From JBLIAZ01 sp047631875 (GTDB lineage Bacteria; Bacteroidota; Bacteroidia; Flavobacteriales_C; GCA-002722245): a DNA stretch of 13,236 bases. A program made the position numbers and the translations under genes. Each line of letters opens with the position of its first letter. Position 1 is the stretch's first letter. The DNA is taken from assembly GCA_047631875.1 (NCBI GenBank), contig JBLIAZ010000057.1, positions 1 to 13,236 on the forward strand. Direction: 5' to 3'. Shown here in pieces: positions 1 to 7,205 of the stretch. The notes beneath the pieces were generated by a model. That model saw only the letters and a list, made by a program, of their open reading frames with translations, was not told the DNA's origin and did no database searches.

Positions 1-922
1 TTTGTTCCAAGCCTAAATGCTTGCATAATTTTCCTACTTTCTCGGAACATGAAAAAGCGGTAATGACTTTTCCATCCATTCCTTTTTCTTCCTTCAAATA
101 CTTGATTAACAACAATATAATGTGATGAGCGTCCACAAAGTTACCTGCTGAATCAACCATCCCAATCCTGTCGGCATCGCCATCAGTTGCAACTGCACAA
201 TCAATGTTTTGACTTAACTTAATCGTTTCTGTGAGCTCTTTTAAATTTCGTAATATTGGCTCTGGAGCTACTCCTTCAAACCCAGGGTTATCATCCGTGT
301 GTAAAAAAGTGATGTCTGGCAATAAATCTCTCATTACCCTACGTCCTGCACCATACATGGCATCGTAAGCAAAGGATAAACCACAATTTTTTATGGCATC
401 CAAATCAAAACTGTTTCTGATGTGGTCTACATACATTTCGTGTGTGTCTACATAAACTACTTTTTTAGCATCAACTAAATTGGCAAGCTTAATGCCTTCC
501 AAATCCAAACCATGTTGGTCAGGTATGATAGCTTCAACTTCTTCCACATCACTAGTTAACATAGGACCTCCGTATGCTCCTTTTAATTTAAATCCATTGT
601 ATTCAGGTGGATTATGCGATGCGGTAATTACTACTCCCACATCAGCTTTTAATTTAACTGTGGTATATGACACCATTGGAGTGGAACAAAACTCTTCGGA
701 TAAAATAACTTTAACACCTTCGTTAGCTAGTACTTTTGCTGCTGTTTCTGCAAACATTCTCCCTCCAAACCTACAATCGAATCCTATCACTACCGATGGA
801 TTTTCAAATTTATCATTCATCCATTTTGCTGTAGCTAAAGACACTCTTGCCACATTGTCAACAGTATATTCTCTAGCTATAATAGCTCTCCAACCGTCCG
901 TTCCGAATTTAATTTGTACCAT
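1..922 (-). CDS. Phosphoglucomutase/phosphomannomutase family protein (3' end cut off by the window edge)
   Basis: This is an alpha-D-phosphohexomutase, which moves a phosphate between C6 and C1 of a hexose through a phosphoserine enzyme; it is cytosolic and feeds nucleotide-sugar and envelope polysaccharide synthesis. The first 307 residues are present. Translation from 922 begins MVQIKFGTDGWRA, the usual N-terminus of the family. The active-site serine loop TASHNPPEYNG lies at about residues 100-110 with the phosphoserine at Ser102, and the metal-binding loop DGDADR is at 247-252. The family is usually 450-580 residues, so the sugar-binding and C-terminal domains lie beyond position 1. The start follows the stop of the OstA-like gene by 35 bases, across a run of ten A residues on the coding strand, so the gene probably belongs to the Fur-purA-OstA unit. 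Whether it prefers glucose, mannose or glucosamine phosphate cannot be decided; the TASHNPPEYNG form fits PGM/PMM types better than GlmM. Confidence 0.95.
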   Translation of the reverse strand, partial: MVQIKFGTDGWRAIIAREYTVDNVARVSLATAKWMNDKFENPSVVIGFDCRFGGRMFAETAAKVLANEGVKVILSEEFCSTPMVSYTTVKLKADVGVVITASHNPPEYNGFKLKGAYGGPMLTSDVEEVEAIIPDQHGLDLEGIKLANLVDAKKVVYVDTHEMYVDHIRNSFDLDAIKNCGLSFAYDAMYGAGRRVMRDLLPDITFLHTDDNPGFEGVAPEPILRNLKELTETIKLSQNIDCAVATDGDADRIGMVDSAGNFVDAHHIILLLIKYLKEEKGMDGKVITAFSCSEKVGKLCKHLGLEQ

Positions 923-943
923 TTTGTTTTTTTTTTAGAAAGC

Positions 944-951
944 CAAAGTTA
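944..951 (-). promoter_or_regulatory. Possible -7 element in front of the phosphohexomutase gene
   Basis: The minus strand reads TAACTTTG here, an exact match to the Bacteroidota -7 consensus TAnnTTTG, about 21 bases before the mutase start codon and just after the OstA-like stop. No clear TTTG lies 18-21 bases further upstream, so the -33 half is missing. It may give the mutase a secondary promoter inside the operon, or be a chance match. Confidence 0.3.
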
Positions 952-957
952 CTGAAA

Positions 958-2517
958 TCAATTTGCTTTTAAGGAATCATTTGACCTAAAAACATCTGAT
1001 TTACGTACAGGTTTTAACTTGTCAAACCACATGAAACCGTCCATCTTTGATTCCGAAGCAGGAAATTGATTAAGTGGATAAAATGTGGCTACAGGCTCAG
1101 TTAAAAACATAATTTTATGTATTTCACTGTCCTTAAAACTTATTTTAATGTTGCTGCATTCTGCTTTGTTAACACCTGTGTAGGTGCTGTCTTCTTCTTT
1201 TGCATAATACAATGTTTGTCCGTTTCCAAGTACATCCATCACATCCATTTTCCCATCCTTGAAATAACCAACCATGTTTCTACCTTTAATTTGATCATAA
1301 AAATCGTAAATCGAATCAGTCAAGGAAATGATTTTACTGTTTCCTGTAATGAACATTTTATGAAGTTTATTATCAAAACTTAAAATGGAAATGGTATCAC
1401 CAGTCAACTGGTTCTTTCCATTCCATACCACCGGATCTCTGAATAATTTTATCAAAGAATCTGAAAATCCGTAAGTCAAAGAATCACATACTGCTTGCAT
1501 GTCTTTTTTAAACATCCGCACATTACAATACACATAAAATGACTTTTGCTCCAAGCTGTCTTCCACAGCACGAATAGTATCACCGTGCAAGTACATCGTG
1601 TCATTGTCCATGTACTGTATAAACAAAGCGCTATCTGTTACAAAGGATAAGTTATTTTTTTGATCAAAATACCCGTAATGTCCTGTAATTGTGACTTTGT
1701 TTACCGTATCAATCACTGAAACATTACCATACGATTTACTTATTTCCTTTTCTTGATCTACCACAATGCTGTCCGCTTCCAGTGTACTTTCTTCACCAAT
1801 TACTTTTGCATTTTGCCTAAATTCAGACATTTTGTTGTTTGGATTGTAGTATCCTCGCTCACAATAGATGGTGTCATTTTCAAGTAAAATATTGGTAGGC
1901 CCATGAAAAACTACTTTCTCAGATTTAGCATAATAATTCATCGTGTCGGCCTTAATGGTATAATCAGGATGTGTAACCACTACGTCCTTTCTAAAAGTAA
2001 TCATGTTAGTTGCAATGTAGTAATAACCAATACCTGATGTGATGGTTGTTTCGTCCGACTTTATTACAGCAGGTGTCAAGTAGTAATATAAATCCTTTTT
2101 TTGATCCAAGTACAACACTGAGGTTGTGAGTTCTGTACCTTCTTTAACCAACTTAGCATTCCCCATCAACATCGCTGTTTCAGTTGCTCCACTGTACTTT
2201 AAAGAATCACCCCAGGCTTTGACAGAATCATTTTTGTTAATGAACACCTTTCCCCATGCTTCAAAATCATTGTTTAACTGATTAATTTCGGCGCTGTCAC
2301 AATACAACTTCACATCGTCTTGTCTTAGTACAACATCTCCAACTAGCTTTTGATGATTTTTTGACTTCCCGGCTTTCAAAGACTTGGCGCTTAATATTTC
2401 CACCTTTATCTTTTTCCCTTCCTGCCCCATCAAGGACCAAGTAAAGGCAAACAAAAAAAGCAAGCTGATAAACTTACTTTTTTTTGTTAAAAATATAAAT
2501 GATATGGTTTTATGCAT
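958..2517 (-). CDS. OstA-like (LptA-type) exported envelope protein
   Basis: The 519-residue product resembles Bacteroidota OstA-like proteins, which share the beta-jellyroll fold of LptA and the LptD N-terminus that carries lipopolysaccharide across the periplasm. Residues 1-31 form a signal peptide: basic start, hydrophobic stretch FISLLFLFAFTWSLMG, then QEG, with no lipobox cysteine. The mature part consists of short beta-strand repeats rich in patterns such as VVLRQDDVKLYCDSAEI (about 62-78) and many copies of the form D-S-(I/L), as expected for stacked OstA strands. It is much longer than LptA (about 185 residues), so it probably contains several OstA units. The start codon overlaps the purA stop (shared bases ATGCATAA), which supports this start and suggests translational coupling. 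Family assignment is firm. A role in LPS or lipooligosaccharide transport is inferred from the fold; a related structural role in outer-membrane assembly is possible. Confidence 0.85.
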   Translation of the reverse strand: MHKTISFIFLTKKSKFISLLFLFAFTWSLMGQEGKKIKVEILSAKSLKAGKSKNHQKLVGDVVLRQDDVKLYCDSAEINQLNNDFEAWGKVFINKNDSVKAWGDSLKYSGATETAMLMGNAKLVKEGTELTTSVLYLDQKKDLYYYLTPAVIKSDETTITSGIGYYYIATNMITFRKDVVVTHPDYTIKADTMNYYAKSEKVVFHGPTNILLENDTIYCERGYYNPNNKMSEFRQNAKVIGEESTLEADSIVVDQEKEISKSYGNVSVIDTVNKVTITGHYGYFDQKNNLSFVTDSALFIQYMDNDTMYLHGDTIRAVEDSLEQKSFYVYCNVRMFKKDMQAVCDSLTYGFSDSLIKLFRDPVVWNGKNQLTGDTISILSFDNKLHKMFITGNSKIISLTDSIYDFYDQIKGRNMVGYFKDGKMDVMDVLGNGQTLYYAKEEDSTYTGVNKAECSNIKISFKDSEIHKIMFLTEPVATFYPLNQFPASESKMDGFMWFDKLKPVRKSDVFRSNDSLKAN

Positions 2518-3790
2518 GTACCCCTTCTCTCAGTAAAGTTTGTGTCCTGTCTGGCCCAACTGATACTACGGTAATTGGAACTTCTAATTCTTTTTCCAAA
2601 AACAAGATGTAATCATCAAGTTGTTTTGGTAGTTGATTTACAGAATGCATTCCTGTTAAATCATCATCCCAACCTGGAAAACTTTTGTAAATTGGCGACA
2701 AATTACCTTCCTCAATACTGTAAGGGAAATAATCGATTTCCTCACCATTGTACAAATATGAAGTACATACTTTCAATTCTTTAAAAGTACTTAATACGTC
2801 AGCCTTAGTCATGATTAGTTCTGTCACTCCATTCAAAATAATAGAATATTTTAATGCCGGTAAATCAATCCAACCACATCTTCTTGCTCGACCAGTTGTA
2901 GCACCGAATTCATGACCAGCTTTCCTCAATTCCTCCCCTGTTTCATTTAACAATTCAGTTGGAAATGGTCCACTTCCAACCCTAGTACAATATGCTTTGA
3001 AAATACCGAAAACACTCCCGATTTTATTTGGAGCAATCCCTAACCCCGTACAAGCCCCTGCACAAACAGTGTTGGAAGAGGTTACGAATGGGTAAGAACC
3101 AAAATCAATATCCAACAACGAACCTTGCGCACCTTCAGCCAAAATAGACTTACCACTTTTTAATGCATCAGAAATATAATGTTCGCTGTCAATGAATTCA
3201 AATTGTTTTAATAATGCTAAAGATTCAAACCATTTTGTTTCTGCTTCAGAAATATCATAATCAAAATCGAACTGCTCAAGTAAGCCCTTATGCTTAGCCA
3301 CTAAAGCATCATAACGCTCCCTGAAGTCACTTAGCAAAATGTCACCAACCCTTAAACCATTCCTACCTGTCTTATCCATGTAAGTTGGCCCAATCCCTTT
3401 TAAAGTAGAACCAATTTTAGCTTTTCCCTTTGCTGCTTCCGAAGCAGCATCAAGTATTTTGTGTGTAGGTAAAATTAAGTGAGCTTTTTTTGAAATCAGT
3501 AATTTGGTTCTTAAGTCCACATTATGACCACTCATGCCCTCAATCTCCGTTTCAAAAATAACAGGATCAATCACTACTCCATTCCCAATGATGTTCATGG
3601 TGTTTTCGTGAAACACTCCAGATGGAATAGTGTGCAACACGTGCTTAATACCGTCAAACTCTAAAGTGTGACCAGCGTTTGGTCCACCTTGAAACCTTGC
3701 AATAATGTCATACTTTGGTGTGAATACATCCACAATTTTACCTTTACCTTCGTCACCCCATTGTAACCCTAATAATACATCAACCTTCAT
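2510..3790 (-). CDS. purA: Adenylosuccinate synthetase
   Basis: PurA joins IMP and aspartate using GTP to give adenylosuccinate, the first committed step from IMP to AMP; it is a cytosolic dimer. The 426-residue length is normal. The N-terminal GTP loop GLQWGDEGKGK spans residues 8-18, with the catalytic aspartate at Asp13, and GPNAGHT at 36-42 supplies His41; both fall at the same numbers as in the E. coli enzyme. Further family blocks are GSTLKGIGPTYMDKTGRNG, EGAQGSLLDIDFGSYPFVTS, GATTGRARRCGWID and VSVGPDRTQTL near the C-terminus. It starts 13 bases after the Fur-family gene stop and its own stop overlaps the OstA-like start, so it sits in the middle of a compact unit. The upstream Fur regulator may control it together with the downstream envelope genes. 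No key residue appears to be missing. Confidence 0.99.
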   Translation of the reverse strand: MKVDVLLGLQWGDEGKGKIVDVFTPKYDIIARFQGGPNAGHTLEFDGIKHVLHTIPSGVFHENTMNIIGNGVVIDPVIFETEIEGMSGHNVDLRTKLLISKKAHLILPTHKILDAASEAAKGKAKIGSTLKGIGPTYMDKTGRNGLRVGDILLSDFRERYDALVAKHKGLLEQFDFDYDISEAETKWFESLALLKQFEFIDSEHYISDALKSGKSILAEGAQGSLLDIDFGSYPFVTSSNTVCAGACTGLGIAPNKIGSVFGIFKAYCTRVGSGPFPTELLNETGEELRKAGHEFGATTGRARRCGWIDLPALKYSIILNGVTELIMTKADVLSTFKELKVCTSYLYNGEEIDYFPYSIEEGNLSPIYKSFPGWDDDLTGMHSVNQLPKQLDDYILFLEKELEVPITVVSVGPDRTQTLLREGVHA

Positions 3791-3803
3791 TTTTTGATTT
3801 TAT

Positions 3804-4259
3804 CTAATTAATATTTTGACACTTATTTCCTTTACATTTTCCATATATAGTCAGCGAATGATGTGAGGATTCAAAATCCACGTGTTCGCCTACTGAAGTC
3901 ATGATGTTGTACAACCTAGGGTCGCAAAACTCTGTCACTTTCCCACAAGAAACACAAATTAAATGATCGTGTTGTTGAAAACCAAACGCTCTTTCAAATT
4001 GTGCTTGATTACTACCAAACTGATGTTTGCGTACCAAATTGCAAATCAACAATAAATCCATGGTGTTATATAAGGTAGCCCTGCTGACTCGGTATTTTTT
4101 ATTCTTCATGTTGACGTACAACGATTCGATATCAAAGTGACCATCGTACGAATAGATTTCCTCCAAAATAGCATATCTCTCTGGGGTTTTACGGTGCCCA
4201 TTCTTTTCCAGAAAATCGGAAAAAATTGAATTCACTTTCAACTGAGTGTTGTCCTCCAC
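3804..4259 (-). CDS. Fur-family metal-dependent transcriptional regulator with a GTG start
   Basis: This 151-residue protein has the Fur layout. An N-terminal winged helix covers about residues 10-85, with RKTPERYAILEEIY after the first helix and a recognition segment around VSRATLYNTMDLL (58-70). A metal-binding dimerisation domain follows, with HDHLICVSCGK (97-107), His133/His134, and a second cysteine pair Cys142/Cys147. Cys102/Cys105 and Cys142/Cys147 would form the structural zinc site. The start is GTG at 4259-4257: an in-frame TGA lies two codons upstream and the first internal ATG is residue 51, inside the DNA-binding domain. GGAGG lies within the first codons rather than at a normal upstream distance. 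Whether it senses iron, zinc, manganese or peroxide (Fur, Zur, Mur, PerR) cannot be told. It leads a tight set with purA 13 bases downstream, which suggests that purine synthesis and the genes behind it respond to metal or oxidative state. Confidence 0.93.
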   Translation of the reverse strand: MEDNTQLKVNSIFSDFLEKNGHRKTPERYAILEEIYSYDGHFDIESLYVNMKNKKYRVSRATLYNTMDLLLICNLVRKHQFGSNQAQFERAFGFQQHDHLICVSCGKVTEFCDPRLYNIMTSVGEHVDFESSHHSLTIYGKCKGNKCQNIN

Positions 4260-4287
4260 TATTCAACTATAATTGGATGGTAAATTT

Positions 4288-4334
4288 AATAAAAATCAAA
4301 GGGATAAAACTGAATAGTTTTCAATAAAAATCAA
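4288..4334. repeat. Pair of 12-base direct repeats upstream of the Fur-family gene
   Basis: The plus strand carries AATAAAAATCAA at 4288-4299 and again at 4323-4334, start to start 35 bases apart, both inside the 121-base gap before the Fur-family start. On the coding strand of that gene they read TTGATTTTTATT. The region is very AT-rich, so chance copies are possible, but the repeat sits where a promoter and operators for the fur-purA unit should be. Binding sites for the regulator itself are one explanation; it does not match the classical Fur or PerR box. Confidence 0.45.
4306..4321. repeat. Inverted repeat between the direct repeats in the Fur promoter region
   Basis: AAAACT-GAAT-AGTTTT forms perfect 6-base arms around 4 bases and lies between the two 12-base direct repeats. 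It may be an operator half-site pair for the Fur-family dimer or a weak hairpin after the upstream helical-protein gene. It lacks the GC-rich stem of an intrinsic terminator. Confidence 0.35.
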
Positions 4335-4380
4335 CAAGATTTCACCAATTGTTTAAAACCCAAGGAGAACTACGCTGTGA

Positions 4381-7125
4381 CTACGGTTCCTTTGTCTGAT
4401 TTTTGAAAATAGTTGCTGTAATTGAAACGCTATTTTTAAAATAAAACAGTCCTCCCCAATTGTATTTTATCATTTTAAACTCATCTGCTTTTCCATCAAT
4501 CACCACTACAACCCTTGTGATAACACGTTTCTTCTCTTTGATCACCTCCCTATGGATACCATTGCCATATTTTTTAGCAAGTCCCGACAAGTAAGCCTGC
4601 TTCTCCTCTTCGTTTGAAAAATCTACCGCTTTTGATTCCGTCACAATTTTATCTGAATTCTGCTTTTTGGCAGCTTTTGCTTTTGCTATCGCAGCTTTTC
4701 TTCTTGCCGATGCTAATTTAGCTTCCTCCTTTTTGCGTTCTTCAATTTTGCGTACCAATACAAGACTGTCTGCTGTTCTTTTACTTTGTCTAGCTAACGC
4801 TTCAGCTTCTCTTTTTTCTTTCGCTAATCTTGATTTTTCAATAGCAGCTTTCCTTTTTGCTTCAGCCGTTTCTTTCCTCAAACGCTCAACCTCAGCTTTT
4901 CGTTTTACTTCAGCCTCGGCAGCTGTGCGCTTAGCTTCATCAGCTCTCGTTTTAGCCAATGATGCTACTGCTGCCGCTTCGTCTGCTTTTCTTTTCTCCT
5001 CTTCTGCTTTCCTTTTTGCAGCCTCTCGTGCTAATTTAGCTTTTGCTAATTCAGCTTCACGTTCCCTTTCCTTTTTCGCTGCCAATACCAGTGCTTCGGC
5101 TTCATCTCGTCTGCTTTTTTCTTTTTCCGCTTTTAACCTTTCCTCTTCAACCGCGCTTTTTTCAGCTTCTAGTTTTTCTCTTTTCAACTTTGCCACTCTT
5201 TGTTCCTCAAGCTTTCTAAGTTCCTCGTCTTTTTTCTCCTTAGCTAACTTTTCTTTTAACGCCTGAACTCGTTTCTCTTCGGCTAATCTTTTTGCTTCTT
5301 GTTCCTTTCCACGTGCTAATTTTTCTAGCGCTAATTTTTCATCTTCTTTCTTTTGTTTTGCAGCTAGGTCCTTTAAGCGCTTTTCATCAACTAACCTGTC
5401 CGACTCCTCTTTTGCTAACCGCTCTTTCTCTCGTTGCTCGTTGGCTCTTTGCTCAGCAGCAAGGCGTTTTTCTTCAGCCACCCTTCCAGCTTCCTTTCTG
5501 TCTTTCTCTGCATTAATTCGCTTTTCTTCAGCTATCCTGTCTTTTTCTGCTTCCGCTTTCTCTTCAGCAAGGATCCTTTCTTTTTCCAATTTTTCACGTT
5601 GCTCGATGGCTTTTTTACGCCCCTCCTCTTTAGCCAATCGCTCCGCTTCCACCCTGTCCTTCTCTTCTTTGCGTTTTCTTGCTTCTTCGTCTTCTTTAGC
5701 TTTTCTTTCAGCAGCAGCTCTTTTCTCTGAGTCCAATGCTGCTAATTTTTCGGCCTCAAGCTGCTTAGCTTCATCTGCCTTCCTTTTTGCTTCCTGCTTA
5801 TTAAATTCTTCTTTGGCTAAACGCTCATTTTCAAGTCGTTGCCGTTCAGATTCTGCTTGTTCTCTGGCTAACTTGTCCTTCTCTGTCTTTTCTGAAGCCA
5901 AACGTTTGGCATCTTCTTCCTTTCTTAGTTTTTCTTTTTCTAACCTTCTTTTTTCAGCTTCAGCCCTTATCCTCTCTTTGTCTGCTGAATCTTTTGCTTG
6001 AGCCTCTGCTTTTTCCTGAGCTAACCTTTCTTTTTCCTCTTCGGCTTTTTGTGCAGCTAATCGCTCAGCAGCTTTTCTTGCTTTTTCTTTTTCATCAGCC
6101 AGTTGTTTTTCGTCTGCTTTACGCTTTCTTTCTTGCTCGGCTTTTTTACGCTCTTTCTCTGCAAGTATTGCAGCTTCTTCAGCAGCTTTTGCCGCATTTT
6201 CCTCTTGCTCTTTCTTTCGTTGCTCTGCATCAGCATTGGCTTTGGCTTCCTGGGACAACCTTTTTTCTTCAGCTAATTTTTTCTCTTCGGCTATTCTACG
6301 CTCCTCTTGTTCGGCTGCTTTGCGTTTAGCTTCATCCGCGTCTTTTCTTGCTTGGCTTTGTTCGGCTTCAAGCTTTTCCCTTTCGGCGGCAGCTTTTTCT
6401 CTTTCTTCTTTTAGTTTTTGATTCTCTGCTGCTTTTTTATCTTTTTCTGCTTGAAGTCGCTTTTTTTCTGCTTCCTCTTTTGCCTTTTCAGCAGCAGCTC
6501 GGGATTTTTCAGCTTCAGCTTTTTTGCGTTCTGCCTCCGCCTTTTTTGCTTCTTCAGCTTTCTTTTTACCTAAATCAGCTGCAAGCACATCCTCTCCAGC
6601 ATCACTCTTCTTTTTAGCAAAAATTTTATCTTTCTCCTTGACCGTCTTATTTACTGTTCTTAATTCCTCACCAATTTCATCTGCATAATCCCAGTTATAG
6701 TCAAACTGCCCCTCTTCATCACTAAATTCAATTTTCGCAATTGGTTTATTAAATTCTACTTTACTACCATCTTCAGGCAATTTAATCATCGGGATATCTA
6801 GCTCGAAAGAATCATCTTCTTTCAATTTACCCGGTTTCAAATTAGTATTTGCAGGAAAAAAATAAGGCACATAACCTTCTTTTTCAATTTTAACAGTATA
6901 TGTTTTATTGTATGGTAGCCAAATTACAATCCTTCCACTACCTAAGCTACTCGCAGGCTTATAAAATTCTTTCCCATCAACTAAAATCACAGCTTGAACA
7001 CCTTTTACACCACTTTTATCCTTGCAATAAATTACAATTTCAAGAGTAGGTCCTGGTGGTTTTTGAGCAAAACTCGCCAACGAGGTAAATGCAAGAAATA
7101 AGAATATCTTTAAATTGAGCTTCAT
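4381..7125 (-). CDS. Exported protein with an N-terminal beta domain, about 640 residues of charged helix and a small C-terminal domain
   Basis: I recognise no named function for this 914-residue protein. Residues 1-20 are a signal peptide (hydrophobic IFLFLAFTSLASFA, then Gln21) without a lipobox. Residues 22 to about 130 look like a carboxypeptidase-regulatory or PEGA-type beta domain, with GKEFYKPAS and KTYTVKIEKEGYVPYFF. An acidic linker FSDEEGQFDYNWDYADEIGEE (first residue 134) follows. From about 186 to 823 the chain is almost only Lys, Glu, Ala, Arg, Asp, Gln and Leu in AEEKR/AEKER-like blocks, with no Pro, Tyr, Trp, Cys, Met or His and a single aromatic, Phe441. This predicts an uninterrupted single alpha-helix or coiled coil. 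The C-terminal part (about 824-914) is a small mixed domain with RVITRVVVVIDGKADEF and YNWGGLFYFKN. The layout recalls TolA, but no transmembrane anchor remains after signal cleavage. It probably has its own promoter (7153-7183) and is separated from the next gene by 121 bases. A periplasmic or surface spacer role is inference. Confidence 0.85.
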   Translation of the reverse strand: MKLNLKIFLFLAFTSLASFAQKPPGPTLEIVIYCKDKSGVKGVQAVILVDGKEFYKPASSLGSGRIVIWLPYNKTYTVKIEKEGYVPYFFPANTNLKPGKLKEDDSFELDIPMIKLPEDGSKVEFNKPIAKIEFSDEEGQFDYNWDYADEIGEELRTVNKTVKEKDKIFAKKKSDAGEDVLAADLGKKKAEEAKKAEAERKKAEAEKSRAAAEKAKEEAEKKRLQAEKDKKAAENQKLKEEREKAAAEREKLEAEQSQARKDADEAKRKAAEQEERRIAEEKKLAEEKRLSQEAKANADAEQRKKEQEENAAKAAEEAAILAEKERKKAEQERKRKADEKQLADEKEKARKAAERLAAQKAEEEKERLAQEKAEAQAKDSADKERIRAEAEKRRLEKEKLRKEEDAKRLASEKTEKDKLAREQAESERQRLENERLAKEEFNKQEAKRKADEAKQLEAEKLAALDSEKRAAAERKAKEDEEARKRKEEKDRVEAERLAKEEGRKKAIEQREKLEKERILAEEKAEAEKDRIAEEKRINAEKDRKEAGRVAEEKRLAAEQRANEQREKERLAKEESDRLVDEKRLKDLAAKQKKEDEKLALEKLARGKEQEAKRLAEEKRVQALKEKLAKEKKDEELRKLEEQRVAKLKREKLEAEKSAVEEERLKAEKEKSRRDEAEALVLAAKKEREREAELAKAKLAREAAKRKAEEEKRKADEAAAVASLAKTRADEAKRTAAEAEVKRKAEVERLRKETAEAKRKAAIEKSRLAKEKREAEALARQSKRTADSLVLVRKIEERKKEEAKLASARRKAAIAKAKAAKKQNSDKIVTESKAVDFSNEEEKQAYLSGLAKKYGNGIHREVIKEKKRVITRVVVVIDGKADEFKMIKYNWGGLFYFKNSVSITATIFKNQTKEP

Positions 7126-7152
7126 GGACTTCCCCTTACTTTTAGTCGGTTA

Positions 7153-7183
7153 CGAAAATAGTTGAATTAAAGTTGCTTTCAAA
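7153..7183 (-). promoter_or_regulatory. Probable promoter of the exported helical-protein gene
   Basis: On the minus strand TTTG (7183-7180) is followed after exactly 19 bases by TATTTTCG (7160-7153). This matches the Bacteroidota pattern TTTG-N19-TAnnTTTG with one mismatch in the -7 element. The -7 element ends 27 bases before the start codon at 7125, a reasonable leader length. The element lies just after the GSCFA stop at 7206, so it would uncouple the two genes. Confidence 0.5.
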
Positions 7184-7187
7184 GCAA
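7173..7187. repeat. 15-base perfect palindrome over the -33 element
   Basis: TTGCTTT-C-AAAGCAA has perfect 7-base arms around a single base, and its centre covers the TTTG of the promoter proposed for the helical-protein gene. One central base is too few for a stable hairpin loop and no T-run follows, so an operator is more plausible than a terminator. The bound protein is unknown. Confidence 0.45.
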
Positions 7188-7205
7188 TTTCTCAAAGGAT
7201 GTTAA

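Noticed and set aside
927..936. Run of ten T residues on the plus strand
   Set aside because: Considered as an intrinsic terminator tail, but no stem precedes it and no plus-strand gene ends there. On the minus strand it is an A-rich leader before the mutase start, common in Bacteroidota.
480..938. 152-codon open frame on the plus strand
   Set aside because: It is antisense to the phosphohexomutase, whose catalytic motifs are clear on the minus strand, and it shows no recognisable protein features.
4260..4290. Possible PerR/Fur box around CTATAATT
   Set aside because: Only a few bases fit TTATAATNATTATAA and symmetry is absent, so I do not call a classical box.
4335..4400. Intrinsic terminator after the charged-helix gene
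   Set aside because: Apart from short repeats such as CGTAG there is no GC-rich stem followed by a T-run on the minus strand.
4667..6617. Many long Ser/Phe/Leu-rich open frames on the plus strand, up to about 199 codons
   Set aside because: They lie opposite the charged-helix gene. Its Ala, Glu, Lys and Arg codons read on the other strand as Ser, Phe, Leu and Ala and seldom create stops, so the openness is a composition artefact. The frames overlap one another and the sense protein has a signal peptide and folded ends.
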